A DNA stretch of 64,000 nucleotides, taken from Sediminibacterium sp. Its GTDB lineage: Bacteria > Bacteroidota > Bacteroidia > Chitinophagales > Chitinophagaceae. The stretch is taken from assembly GCF_030695065.1 (NCBI RefSeq), contig NZ_JAUYTR010000025.1:62001-126000 (forward strand), in the 5' to 3' direction. Shown in pieces: positions 19,332 to 27,934 of the stretch; position 1 is the first letter of the stretch; the number at the start of each line of letters is the position of its first letter. Below the pieces are notes generated by a model. That model had not been told where the DNA came from and did not search any database. It worked only from the letters and a program-made list of their open reading frames with translations. Both the position numbers and the translations under genes were made by a program.

Positions 19332-19966
19332 TTCTTTTTAATGATGGTTAATCCATCTCTGATAGACAACATCACTTGTTCTGTTCTGGGGTCCTGCTGA
19401 ACATGCTGGTTGAAAGCGTGTACAGCTTTGGCGTTTTTCCCTTTTAATGGCTCTTCTAGTACTTGCCCATGAAACAATACATTGTCTGCTATAATAATCC
19501 CCTCTTTTGCTAAAAGCGGAACAACCATTTCATAATAGTTGATATAGCCTGTTTTGTCGGCATCAATAAAAACCAAATCCCATTGATAGGGGAGTTGCGT
19601 AATGATTTCCATAGCATTGCCTATATGCAAAGTTATTTGCTTATTTGCATTCAATTTGCTAAAATTTTCAGCTGCAGTAGCAGCATCTTCGGGCCTAATT
19701 TCAATGGTATGTATCATGCCATCTTCTGGAAGACATCTTTGCATACAAAGGGCGCTATAACCTGTAAATGTGCCTATTTCTAATACATGCTTTGGTTTAA
19801 GCATTGCACAAATCATACTTAAAAATTGTCCTTGCACATGCCCGCTAAGCATATGCGCCATTGGATGTTTAGCAGTAGTAGCCTTATTTACCTCTTCTAA
19901 TGCTATTGGTTCAGGACTGGTAAATTGTGCTATATAGGTTTCTATAACGGGGCTAATTAGTTCCAT
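19328..19966 (-). CDS. Class I SAM-dependent O-methyltransferase (caffeoyl-CoA OMT type)
   Basis: A 212-residue methyltransferase of the methyltransf_3 family. The SAM motif VLEIGTFTGYSALCMQRCL is followed by the acidic IEIRPE strand and the metal-site segment DLVFIDADKTGYINYYE, with ADNVLFHG completing the site. Substrates of bacterial members are usually unknown small catechol-like molecules. It overlaps the symporter gene by 14 bases upstream and the LysM gene by four downstream, so it is firmly inside the operon. Confidence 0.9.
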   Translation of the reverse strand: MELISPVIETYIAQFTSPEPIALEEVNKATTAKHPMAHMLSGHVQGQFLSMICAMLKPKHVLEIGTFTGYSALCMQRCLPEDGMIHTIEIRPEDAATAAENFSKLNANKQITLHIGNAMEIITQLPYQWDLVFIDADKTGYINYYEMVVPLLAKEGIIIADNVLFHGQVLEEPLKGKNAKAVHAFNQHVQQDPRTEQVMLSIRDGLTIIKKK

Positions 19967-21407
19967 TTCCCTTTTTTGATATCAGTAGAAGACCTAAAAA
20001 TGTAATACTACCATTAATGATTAATAGTTCTAGCCCAACTTCATAAGAGCCCAATAAGGACTTTTGGTATTTATCTAGAATAAAACAAATAATAGGTGCT
20101 GCAATACAAACATAGGGAACCAATGCATCGTTTACAATTCGTTTGGTGATTATTCCAAAAGTGAATAACCCTAAAAGAGGTCCATAGGTATAAGCTGCAA
20201 TTTTGAGCAATAGACCAATCATACTTGGATCGTTCACCCATTTGAAAATGAGTACAAATACTAGAAATATAGCAGCAAATGTTAAGTGAACTCTTTGTCT
20301 GATTTTTTTCTGAGCAGCTTCGGTTAAATCGGCCCTTCTTTGTATACCAATAATGTCTATGCAAAAAGTGGAAGTAAGTGCGGTAATAGCGCCATCAGCA
20401 CTAGGAAAGAGGGCAGATATTAATGCAATGATGAAAATGACCGAAACAACAGGCGGCATATGTTCCATTGCTAATACAGGAAAAATTTTATCGCCAGAAA
20501 CTGCAATGTTTAAATTCTCCGCATATAAATACAATAAGCCTCCTAAAAACAAAAAGATTACAATTACAGTAGCCAATGTAATAGCCATAGACATCACATT
20601 TTTTTGCGAATCTTTTAATGTTTTTACCGATATATTCTTTTGCATCATTTCTTGGTCCATACCAGTCATAGTAACTGTAATGAACGCACCAGCAATAATT
20701 TGTTTTAAGAAGAAAAATTTGCTGTTGGGGTCTGTAAAAAATATTTTAGAATAGCCTCTGTCGTTCATTGCTTGTAAACTATCGCCAAAGCCCATATTAA
20801 GCTGATTCAGGATATAAAATACACAGATCACTAGACCAGCCAGCATACAAGTAGTTTGAAGGGTGTCAGTATAAACAATGGTTTTTACTCCCCCTTCAAA
20901 AGTGTACAATAAAATCATTACTAAAATGATTAAAGTGGTTGCCCAGAATGGAACATTAAAACTGTTTAAAATGGCTTCTTGTAAAATATTTACTACTAAA
21001 TACAAGCGGGCAGTTGCCCCCAATGTTCTAGATAGTATAAAAAAGGAAGAACCTGTTTTATAAGAATTAAAACCCATTCTAGAACTTAAGTAATTATAAA
21101 TTGAAGTAAGGTTGAGTTTATAGTAAAGGGGTAAAAGAATATAGGCAATCATTAAGTAACCAAATAAATACCCAATGGTAATTTGCAAATAGGCAAAAGA
21201 TTCTTTAGCAACCGCGCCTGGAACACTTACAAACGTAACTCCGCTTAAAGAAGTACCCACCATTCCAAATGCCACCAGCATCCAGTTACTATTCTTATTC
21301 CCGATGAAAAAAGAGTGGTTGTCGCTATTTCTTCCTGTATACCAAGCAACGGCTAATAAAATCAAGAAATAACCAATAACAAATGAAAACAGCAATAAGG
21401 GCGACAT
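19953..21407 (-). CDS. Sodium:solute symporter (SSS family)
   Basis: A 484-residue inner-membrane protein with about 13 hydrophobic segments. It matches the SSS family: FVIGYFLILLAVAWYTGRNSD in TM1, FFIGNKNSNWMLVAFGMVGTSLSGVTFVSVPG across TM2, and the conserved ADGAITALTSTFCIDIIG loop. These correspond to the sodium and substrate sites of SGLT/PutP homologues. The solute cannot be told from the sequence. It is the first gene of a five-gene leftward run with the O-methyltransferase, LysM protein, hpt and the VWA protein. Confidence 0.9.
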   Translation of the reverse strand: MSPLLLFSFVIGYFLILLAVAWYTGRNSDNHSFFIGNKNSNWMLVAFGMVGTSLSGVTFVSVPGAVAKESFAYLQITIGYLFGYLMIAYILLPLYYKLNLTSIYNYLSSRMGFNSYKTGSSFFILSRTLGATARLYLVVNILQEAILNSFNVPFWATTLIILVMILLYTFEGGVKTIVYTDTLQTTCMLAGLVICVFYILNQLNMGFGDSLQAMNDRGYSKIFFTDPNSKFFFLKQIIAGAFITVTMTGMDQEMMQKNISVKTLKDSQKNVMSMAITLATVIVIFLFLGGLLYLYAENLNIAVSGDKIFPVLAMEHMPPVVSVIFIIALISALFPSADGAITALTSTFCIDIIGIQRRADLTEAAQKKIRQRVHLTFAAIFLVFVLIFKWVNDPSMIGLLLKIAAYTYGPLLGLFTFGIITKRIVNDALVPYVCIAAPIICFILDKYQKSLLGSYEVGLELLIINGSITFLGLLLISKKGNGTN

Positions 21408-21485
21408 ATGGTATTTGTTTCGTTAAAAGAATTTTGTAAAGTAGTAAAAATAATTCAGGTATTTTGTCTGTCCTAATGGTATAGT

Positions 21486-22025
21486 ATGAAAATTAAAAAT
21501 ATAGCTGTTTTCTGTGGTTCTAAGTCTGGAAATGATCCTGAATTCTTGTTGCAAACAATTGAATTAGGAAAATTAATGTCCCAGGAAAAAATAACACTGG
21601 TATATGGAGGAGGTAATAAAGGCCTCATGGGTGCGGTTGCAGATGCTGTAATGCAAGGAAACGGCGAAGTGATTGGGGTTATTCCTGAAGTGCTGTTAGA
21701 GTGGGAACACCAACACAAAGGCATTACCGATTTAAGGGTTGTTGCCGATATGCATGTACGAAAAAAATTGCTCTATGAACTTTGTGATGCGGCCATTATT
21801 TTGCCAGGCGGAAATGGAACTTTAGACGAGTTGTTCGAAATGCTCACTTGGAATACACTTAAGATTCACAATAAAAAAATTGTGATATTAAACTGCAATG
21901 GATATTATGACCATTTAATAGCACATATTGATACAATGTACCAACAAGGGTTCCTGTATGAAGACTGGAAAGAGCGATTGCTGGTAGCTTCTACCGCTGC
22001 AGAAGCTATCTCTTTCTTGCGTTAA
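21486..22025 (+). CDS. LOG-family (TIGR00730) nucleotide-binding protein
   Basis: A 179-residue Rossmann-fold protein of the LOG family, whose members hydrolyse cytokinin riboside monophosphates or related nucleotides. The family motif PGGxGTxxE appears as LPGGNGTLDELFE, and the N-terminus IAVFCGSKSG and the GGGNKGLMGAVADA loop bind the phosphate. Bacterial members often have an unclear role in nucleotide salvage. It converges with the outer-membrane-like gene and overlaps its 3' end by 20 bases. Confidence 0.9.
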   Translation: MKIKNIAVFCGSKSGNDPEFLLQTIELGKLMSQEKITLVYGGGNKGLMGAVADAVMQGNGEVIGVIPEVLLEWEHQHKGITDLRVVADMHVRKKLLYELCDAAIILPGGNGTLDELFEMLTWNTLKIHNKKIVILNCNGYYDHLIAHIDTMYQQGFLYEDWKERLLVASTAAEAISFLR

Positions 22026-22608
22026 GGTACATGCCAAAACCTCCTCTAAATACAGGTTGCGGGTCTCCAAATTGATCACGGTAAGGAGAATTAATTGCTT
22101 GATTTAAATCGATCATGATGGTAAAATGAGAAAAGCGATTTCCAATTTCTCTAGTACCATAACCAATTCCAGCTAACATACTGGGAGCTTTAAGTTTATA
22201 TTTAAAAGTTTGACCTGTGTTTTCATCTGTTTGAGAAGAACTGATCCAATTGTATTCTGGTTGAATTTGTAAGTGTAAAAAACTGATAGGCCATACCCTT
22301 AAAAATGCACCACCACCAAAGTTGAAATTTTTGTATTTGATAGAATTAAAACCAGTTGCGCTTTGCGAGTAATAATTCAAGTTCATAGCCACACCAATAT
22401 CTAACCATTCATTTAAACTATAACCCACTTCAGGGTTAAGTCCTAAATTAAAAAAGCGATTAGACAGACCAAGGTTTAAGCTGGTGCCAATAAATACTCT
22501 CGCATTGTCAAAACCCACTGGTTTTTCTGGAGCTTCTAACTGCGCGTGTAATTTGCTGAAACTGCCAAGTACTAAAATCAATATCCACCATCCCTTTTTC
22601 ATATGCAT
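22006..22608 (-). CDS. Outer-membrane-barrel-like protein of unknown function
   Basis: A 200-residue exported protein. A signal peptide (about residues 1-22) is followed by alternating hydrophobic strands (RVFIGTSLNLGLSNRFFNLGLNPEVGYSL, GVAMNLNYYS, FLHLQIQPEYNW) ending in an aromatic-capped strand. It is probably an eight-stranded barrel like OmpW/OmpX. Its function is unknown. The gene lies downstream of the FAD dehydrogenase gene (17 bases apart) and overlaps the LOG gene end. Confidence 0.7.
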   Translation of the reverse strand: MHMKKGWWILILVLGSFSKLHAQLEAPEKPVGFDNARVFIGTSLNLGLSNRFFNLGLNPEVGYSLNEWLDIGVAMNLNYYSQSATGFNSIKYKNFNFGGGAFLRVWPISFLHLQIQPEYNWISSSQTDENTGQTFKYKLKAPSMLAGIGYGTREIGNRFSHFTIMIDLNQAINSPYRDQFGDPQPVFRGGFGMYLNARKR

Positions 22609-22625
22609 TGTTTAAATAAAATTAC

Positions 22626-24050
22626 TCAATCCTTAGCATCAAATATTTTTCCAACATTTAAAATATTGTTAGGATCAAAAGCTTTTTTAATATCTCTCAT
22701 AAGTTGAATAGAATTCAAGCTAAATACCGTTTCCATATATGGTTTTTGAATAAGTCCAATACCATGTTCTCCACTAATGGTTCCACCTAAACTTTTAACT
22801 AATTGAAATAAGGCCTTTAGTATTTGGGTCATTTCTGCGTTACCATGACTGTTCTTAATGGTAGGGTGGTTGATGCGAATATGTAAATTACCATCGCCTG
22901 CATGGCCGTAACAAACCACTTTAAAACCATATTTATTTCCCAACTCTTTTACTCCTTTAATTAGTGAAGGTAATTCAGCCCTTGGCACAACGGTGTCTTC
23001 TTCAATTGTATAACCATCTAATTTTACCGCTTCGGCAGCCCTCCTTCTGAGCTTCCACAATTCTGCTTTCTGTTGGGCATCGTCTGCAAATAAAATATCT
23101 CCCGCATCAAATTCAACTAAGAGTTCTGCAATGGCTTCCACCTCTTGCATTAATACGTCCATATTGTTGCCATCCACTTCTATAATTAAATGCCCCTCTG
23201 TTGTTTCTGTAACTGGAACAACAGTACTGTCTACCATTTTACTTACAATTTGTAAAGCGTTAATTTCAATCAATTCCAAAGCGCTTGGAACAAATCCTGC
23301 TCTAAAAATGGCACTTACTGCAGCTCCTGCTTTTTCAAGAGAAGCAAAAGGAACCAACATTAATAAATCATATTTAGGGTAAGGGATTAATTTTAAAACT
23401 ATTTTGGTAACAATACACAATGTACCCTCACTACCTACTATGAGTTGGGTAAGATTATACCCTGTTGCATTTTTGAGCACATTGGCGCCGGTCCACATGA
23501 TTTCACCATTGGGGAGTACCACTTCTAAATTGAGCACATAATCTTTTACCACACCATATTTAACCGCTTTGGGGCCACCGCTATTTTCTGCAATATTGCC
23601 TCCTATAAAACAACTTCCTTTACTACTTGGATCTGGTGGATAAAACAATCCTTTTTCTTTCACTGCATTTTGTAAAACTTCGGTAATTACTCCAGGTTCT
23701 GTAGTTACTTGTAAGTTCCTTTCGTCTATTGATAAAATTTTATTGAGTTTTTCAGTTGAAAGTAAAACACCCCCAAGATGTGGTAAAGCGCCACCGCTTA
23801 AACCAGTACCAGCCCCTCTAGGTGTAACTGGAATAAAGTGCTGGTTACAAATTTTCATTATAGCCGCAACTTGCTCGGTATTAAAAGGTTTTAAAACTAT
23901 TTCAGGCAAGTATACAAGGCGTTCAGTTTCATCGTGCCCATATTCCGTTAAGCTCGTTTCATCCATTAACACGCTTGATTCCCCCACAATTGATATGAAT
24001 TGGTCTACAATATCTTTTGTTAATAGACCCCGCTGCTTTTCGCCAACCAT
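22626..24050 (-). CDS. FAD-binding dehydrogenase, GlcD/D-lactate dehydrogenase type
   Basis: A 474-residue flavoenzyme of the glycolate oxidase subunit GlcD family, which oxidises a 2-hydroxy acid such as D-lactate or glycolate. The FAD_binding_4 domain contains VTPRGAGTGLSGGALP and GCxIGGNIAENSGGP-like (CFIGGNIAENSGGP) loops. The C-terminal domain has VVCYGHAGDGNLHIRI and GGTISGEHGIGL, the substrate and His block. No iron-sulphur partner is adjacent. The gene is divergent from pckA. Confidence 0.88.
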   Translation of the reverse strand: MVGEKQRGLLTKDIVDQFISIVGESSVLMDETSLTEYGHDETERLVYLPEIVLKPFNTEQVAAIMKICNQHFIPVTPRGAGTGLSGGALPHLGGVLLSTEKLNKILSIDERNLQVTTEPGVITEVLQNAVKEKGLFYPPDPSSKGSCFIGGNIAENSGGPKAVKYGVVKDYVLNLEVVLPNGEIMWTGANVLKNATGYNLTQLIVGSEGTLCIVTKIVLKLIPYPKYDLLMLVPFASLEKAGAAVSAIFRAGFVPSALELIEINALQIVSKMVDSTVVPVTETTEGHLIIEVDGNNMDVLMQEVEAIAELLVEFDAGDILFADDAQQKAELWKLRRRAAEAVKLDGYTIEEDTVVPRAELPSLIKGVKELGNKYGFKVVCYGHAGDGNLHIRINHPTIKNSHGNAEMTQILKALFQLVKSLGGTISGEHGIGLIQKPYMETVFSLNSIQLMRDIKKAFDPNNILNVGKIFDAKD

Positions 24051-24138
24051 GAATTAAATTTTGGTAAAAATACGACCCAAAGGGGGTAAAAATTGTGTAA
24101 TTAGTACACAAATAATATGTTCAAATAATTAAACAATG

Positions 24139-24146
24139 TACTTTTG
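24139..24146 (+). promoter_or_regulatory. Bacteroidota -7 box for pckA
   Basis: TACTTTTG matches TAnnTTTG, 25 bases before the ATG at 24172. An earlier in-frame ATG (24136) overlaps this box, which favours the later start. Confidence 0.5.
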
Positions 24147-24171
24147 CATACTAACTAACGATTGTTTGTAT

Positions 24172-25776
24172 ATGTCATTACCAACTTTAACCGTAGACGC
24201 ATCAAAATTTTTAGCCTTGGGATTAACCAACGAGCACGGGGTACATTATCAATTATCTCCTGAAACTTTAGTGAATCAGGCTTTATTAAAAGGGCAGGGT
24301 GTATTAAACGATACCGGTGCACTTTGTATTAATACCGGAGAATTTACTGGAAGAAGTCCACAAGATAAATTCATAGTAAAAGATGAAATAACAGCAGATA
24401 CTGTTCATTGGAATAATTTCAATATTCCTATTGATGAAAAATACTTTCATCAATTAAAGAAAAAAGTATTGGATTATTTAGGGCAACAAGAAGAAGTGTG
24501 GGTGAGAGATGCATATGCTTGTGCCGATGATAACTACCGGTTAAATATTCGAGTAATTAACGAAAATCCATGGAGCAATTTATTTGCTTATAATATGTTC
24601 CTAAGACCAACTGAGAAAGAGTTGGAAAACTTTACACCAGAATGGCATATTATTCAAGCACCCGGCTTTAAAGCAGACCCTGCTGTAGACGGAACGAGAC
24701 AACATAATTTTGCAGTTGTATCTTTTACGCATAAAACCATTTTAATTGGTGGTACAGGATACACTGGTGAAATGAAGAAAGGTATTTTCACTATACTCAA
24801 TTATATACTTCCGCAACAAAAAAATGTATTAAGCATGCACTGCAGTGCTAATATGGGAAAAGAAGGTGATGTTGCTGTTTTCTTTGGTTTGAGTGGAACA
24901 GGTAAAACAACTTTAAGCGCTGACCCCAATAGAAAATTAATTGGAGACGATGAGCATGGTTGGACTAGTAATAGTGTGTTCAATTTTGAAGGTGGTTGTT
25001 ATGCTAAAACCATTGACTTAAGTGAAGAAAAAGAACCTGAAATTTTTCATGCAATCAAACCAGGGGCTTTAGTTGAGAATGTGGGTTTTATAAATGGAAC
25101 CAGTCAAATTGATTTTAGTTTTAAAGGCATTACAGAAAATACTAGAGTAAGTTATCCTTTGCATTTTATTTCGAATGCAATGGAACCAAGCATTGGTGGG
25201 TTACCCAAAAATATATTTTTCTTAACCTGCGATGCATATGGCGTTTTACCTCCCATTAGTAAGTTAAGTCCTGGTCAAGCAATGTATCAGTTTATTAGTG
25301 GCTATACTGCCAAAGTAGCTGGAACAGAAGCAGGTGTAACCGAACCAAAGTCTACATTTAGTGCTTGTTTTGGAGCACCATTCTTACCCTTGCATCCAGG
25401 CAAGTATGCAGAAATGTTGGGCGCTAAAATGAAAGAGAATGAAGTGAATGTATGGATGATTAATACCGGTTGGAGCGGGGGCTCTTATGGTACAGGTAGC
25501 CGAATGAAGTTAAGTTATACCAGAGCAATGATTACTGCAGCATTAAACGGCAGTTTAGACAATGTTGCTTATGAACCGCATCCAGTTTTTGGTATGATGA
25601 TACCAACCACTTGTCCTGGTGCTCCTGCAGAAATTTTAAATCCTAAGTCTACTTGGTCAGATGCTGCAGCGTATGATGCAACAGCCAAAAATTTAGCACA
25701 ACAATTCATTAAGAATTTTGAAAAATATGCAGCCGGTGTTTCGGCAGAGATTCTGGCGGCTGCTCCAATCGTATAA
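24172..25776 (+). CDS. pckA: Phosphoenolpyruvate carboxykinase (ATP)
   Basis: The gluconeogenic enzyme that converts oxaloacetate and ATP to PEP, CO2 and ADP. The 534-residue product has the nucleotide-binding FFGLSGTGKTTLSADPNR (Walker A), GDDEHGW (kinase-2-like metal site), and the ARG-rich GRSPQDKFIV region near the start for oxaloacetate. Length matches the E. coli enzyme. The start at 24172 (MSLPTLTVD) is preferred to 24136 because the promoter box overlaps the latter. It is followed by a terminator. Confidence 0.95.
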   Translation: MSLPTLTVDASKFLALGLTNEHGVHYQLSPETLVNQALLKGQGVLNDTGALCINTGEFTGRSPQDKFIVKDEITADTVHWNNFNIPIDEKYFHQLKKKVLDYLGQQEEVWVRDAYACADDNYRLNIRVINENPWSNLFAYNMFLRPTEKELENFTPEWHIIQAPGFKADPAVDGTRQHNFAVVSFTHKTILIGGTGYTGEMKKGIFTILNYILPQQKNVLSMHCSANMGKEGDVAVFFGLSGTGKTTLSADPNRKLIGDDEHGWTSNSVFNFEGGCYAKTIDLSEEKEPEIFHAIKPGALVENVGFINGTSQIDFSFKGITENTRVSYPLHFISNAMEPSIGGLPKNIFFLTCDAYGVLPPISKLSPGQAMYQFISGYTAKVAGTEAGVTEPKSTFSACFGAPFLPLHPGKYAEMLGAKMKENEVNVWMINTGWSGGSYGTGSRMKLSYTRAMITAALNGSLDNVAYEPHPVFGMMIPTTCPGAPAEILNPKSTWSDAAAYDATAKNLAQQFIKNFEKYAAGVSAEILAAAPIV

Positions 25777-25813
25777 CTATTGATTGCTTAACTGTTTGCG
25801 ATTGTTTGCCTGA

Positions 25814-25846
25814 AGAGCCTCCTTCTGAAAAGAGGGAGGCTTTATT
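25814..25846. terminator. Bidirectional terminator between pckA and the gene at 25845
   Basis: AGCCTCC at 25816-25822 pairs with GGAGGCT at 25835-25841 and is followed by TTTATTATTTT. It lies between convergent genes. Confidence 0.8.
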
Positions 25847-26207
25847 ATTTTGAGGATAGAAAGTTACCAGGTAGGCGCATTCCTTTTTCGTCGTCTACCA
25901 CTTTACGCATAACTTTTTTTAAGCCCTCTGGCAATTGTTCCAATTCTGTTTCAGTAAGAACATGCACTATTTCATGAAACTCATCTTCATCATCGTAATA
26001 GCCTACAAATAAATCGATGGATTGATTGGAATGCATTCGAAGTGAAATTTCTAAATCTTCTTCGTACTGGTGCATGCTAACAATAGCCCATTGGTCGTTG
26101 TCTTCAAAATTAAATAAAACTTCAACCGGGTCTTGGCTTACCACATGGGTTACCAATTTTTCAATTAATTCTCCTGAATGATTTTTTACTAGTTCTTCGT
26201 AGTTCAT
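25845..26207 (-). CDS. Small acidic protein of unknown function
   Basis: A 120-residue soluble, acidic protein without signal peptide or membrane segment. It has an alpha/beta look: a helical N-terminus (YEELVKNHSGELIEKLVTHV), strands such as PVEVLFNFEDNDQWAIVSM and ISLRMHSNQSIDLFVGYYDDEDEFHEIVHVL, and a helical end. I do not recognise a named family. It follows the deoxynucleoside kinase by 18 bases and may be cotranscribed with it. Confidence 0.75.
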   Translation of the reverse strand: MNYEELVKNHSGELIEKLVTHVVSQDPVEVLFNFEDNDQWAIVSMHQYEEDLEISLRMHSNQSIDLFVGYYDDEDEFHEIVHVLTETELEQLPEGLKKVMRKVVDDEKGMRLPGNFLSSK

Positions 26208-26225
26208 AGTGTATTGTAGTGCCCA

Positions 26226-26861
26226 TTAAAAAAGTCCAAAAAGCATTCCATCAACTTTGCTGATGATTTCACCAAATTGTTCTTCGTTTTCAGCAAATTT
26301 ATTTTTATCACAATCAATAATTAAAAGTTGTCCTTCTTTGTAACCATCAATCCATTTATTGTAATATTCATTCAATTTTTTCAAGTAATCTAAGCGAATA
26401 TTTTCTTCATATTCTCTGCCTCTTTTCTGAATTTGCGATACCAATGTAGGAACAGACGCTTTTAAATAGATTAATAAATCTGGCGGTTGAACCATTGTTT
26501 TTAGTGTCTGAAAAAATTGATAGTAGTTGTCAAAATCTCTTTTACTCATCAAACCCATCTCATGTAAGTTAGGCGCAAATATATTGGCGTCTTCATAGAT
26601 GGTTCTATCTTGAATTACTGTTTCAGTGCCATGTTGTATATCTAAGAGTTGATTCAATCTGCTGTTTAAAAAATAAATTTGCAAATTGAAACTCCAACGA
26701 GGCATGTCCTCATAAAAATCCATTAAGTAGGGGTTGGTATCTACATTTTCAAACTGTGGAATCCAGCGATAATGTTTACTCAACATTTCTGTTAATGTTG
26801 TTTTGCCCGCTCCAATATTTCCCGCTATTGCTACGTGCTTTGGTTTTTTAGGTTTTGCCAT
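26226..26861 (-). CDS. Deoxynucleoside kinase (dCK/dGK family)
   Basis: A 211-residue salvage kinase that phosphorylates deoxynucleosides (probably dAdo/dGuo-type in this branch). The P-loop AIAGNIGAGKTTL, the acidic active-site region ENVDTNPYL, the DRTIYEDANIF motif (the ERS/DRS equivalent) and the lid RGREYEENIRLDYL are all present. The length is normal for the family. It is the first gene of a short minus-strand pair; trpS lies 62 bases upstream. Confidence 0.9.
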   Translation of the reverse strand: MAKPKKPKHVAIAGNIGAGKTTLTEMLSKHYRWIPQFENVDTNPYLMDFYEDMPRWSFNLQIYFLNSRLNQLLDIQHGTETVIQDRTIYEDANIFAPNLHEMGLMSKRDFDNYYQFFQTLKTMVQPPDLLIYLKASVPTLVSQIQKRGREYEENIRLDYLKKLNEYYNKWIDGYKEGQLLIIDCDKNKFAENEEQFGEIISKVDGMLFGLF

Positions 26862-26923
26862 TGGTAAATGCTGTTAAAGTGTCGCAACTTAAGTAAACTA
26901 ATCTGATTTTGGTTGTTTGAGTG

Positions 26924-27934
26924 CTAATAATTCAATCCTACTGCATCTCTTACCAGTTTTAATGTTTCAGAAGCCCTAGATCTGCCCTTGTCGGCTCCTT
27001 GTTTTATTATTCTGTGCAATTCTTCTGGATTGGCTAAAAGGTCAGAAGCTTTTTCTCTGATGGGTTTAATAAACGATACCATATCTTCCGCCAATTGCTT
27101 CTTCATATCGCCGTATCGAATGATACAATTTCCATTAGAACTGGCATTGAAATCATCTTCAAATTTGGTTAATGTATCTTCAGTACTTACCAATTTCATC
27201 ATGGTAAATAAGTTTTGAATATAATCTGGTTTTTCAGCATTTGGTTCTGCTGGTCCCTGATCGGTTTTGGCTTTCATTATTTTTTTTCTAATAAGCTCAT
27301 CATCGTCTGCCAAGTAAATGGTAGCATTTTGATTTTCACTCTTACTCATTTTGCCATTTCCATCTAATCCCATAATTCTGATTAATTCATCCCCATAATT
27401 AAATGCATAGGGTAAAGGGAATACTTCTCCATACCGATAATTAAAACGATCGGCAAAGTTTCGGGCCATTTCTAAATGTTGCTCTTGGTCTTTACCTACT
27501 GGAACTTTCACAGCCCTTTGAATGATGATATCCGCAGCTTGTAAAACAGGATAAGTAAGTAATCCGGCATTTACATTTTCAGGTTGCATTCTAACTTTCT
27601 CTTTAAAAGTGACTGTTTTTTCCAGTTCTCCTTTATAAGATAGCATATTTAAGTACAAATAGAGTTCAGCTATTTCCGGCACATCACTTTGTACATAAAA
27701 TGCCACTTTTTGCGGATCTAATCCACAAGCAATATTTTCTGCAATAACCCTATACACACTATTTTTTAATTCTTTAGTATCCGGGTGAGTGGTTAAACTA
27801 TGCCAGTTGGCAACAAAAAAATAGCAATTAAAATCGTCTTGCATGCGAACATAATTACGCATTGCGCCAAAATAATTTCCTAGATGAAGAAATCCGGTAG
27901 GCCGAATTCCACTTACTACAACCTCTTTTTCCAT
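26924..27934 (-). CDS. trpS: Tryptophanyl-tRNA synthetase
   Basis: A 336-residue class I synthetase that charges tRNA-Trp. The HIGH-type signature is PTGFLHLGNY near residue 10, and the KMSKS loop is GNGKMSKSEN. The start at 27934 (MEKEVVVSGIRPTG) gives the normal family length; the longer open frame adds about 60 residues with no family resemblance and would run through the 5' end of recG. The gene is divergent from recG. Confidence 0.93.
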   Translation of the reverse strand: MEKEVVVSGIRPTGFLHLGNYFGAMRNYVRMQDDFNCYFFVANWHSLTTHPDTKELKNSVYRVIAENIACGLDPQKVAFYVQSDVPEIAELYLYLNMLSYKGELEKTVTFKEKVRMQPENVNAGLLTYPVLQAADIIIQRAVKVPVGKDQEQHLEMARNFADRFNYRYGEVFPLPYAFNYGDELIRIMGLDGNGKMSKSENQNATIYLADDDELIRKKIMKAKTDQGPAEPNAEKPDYIQNLFTMMKLVSTEDTLTKFEDDFNASSNGNCIIRYGDMKKQLAEDMVSFIKPIREKASDLLANPEELHRIIKQGADKGRSRASETLKLVRDAVGLNY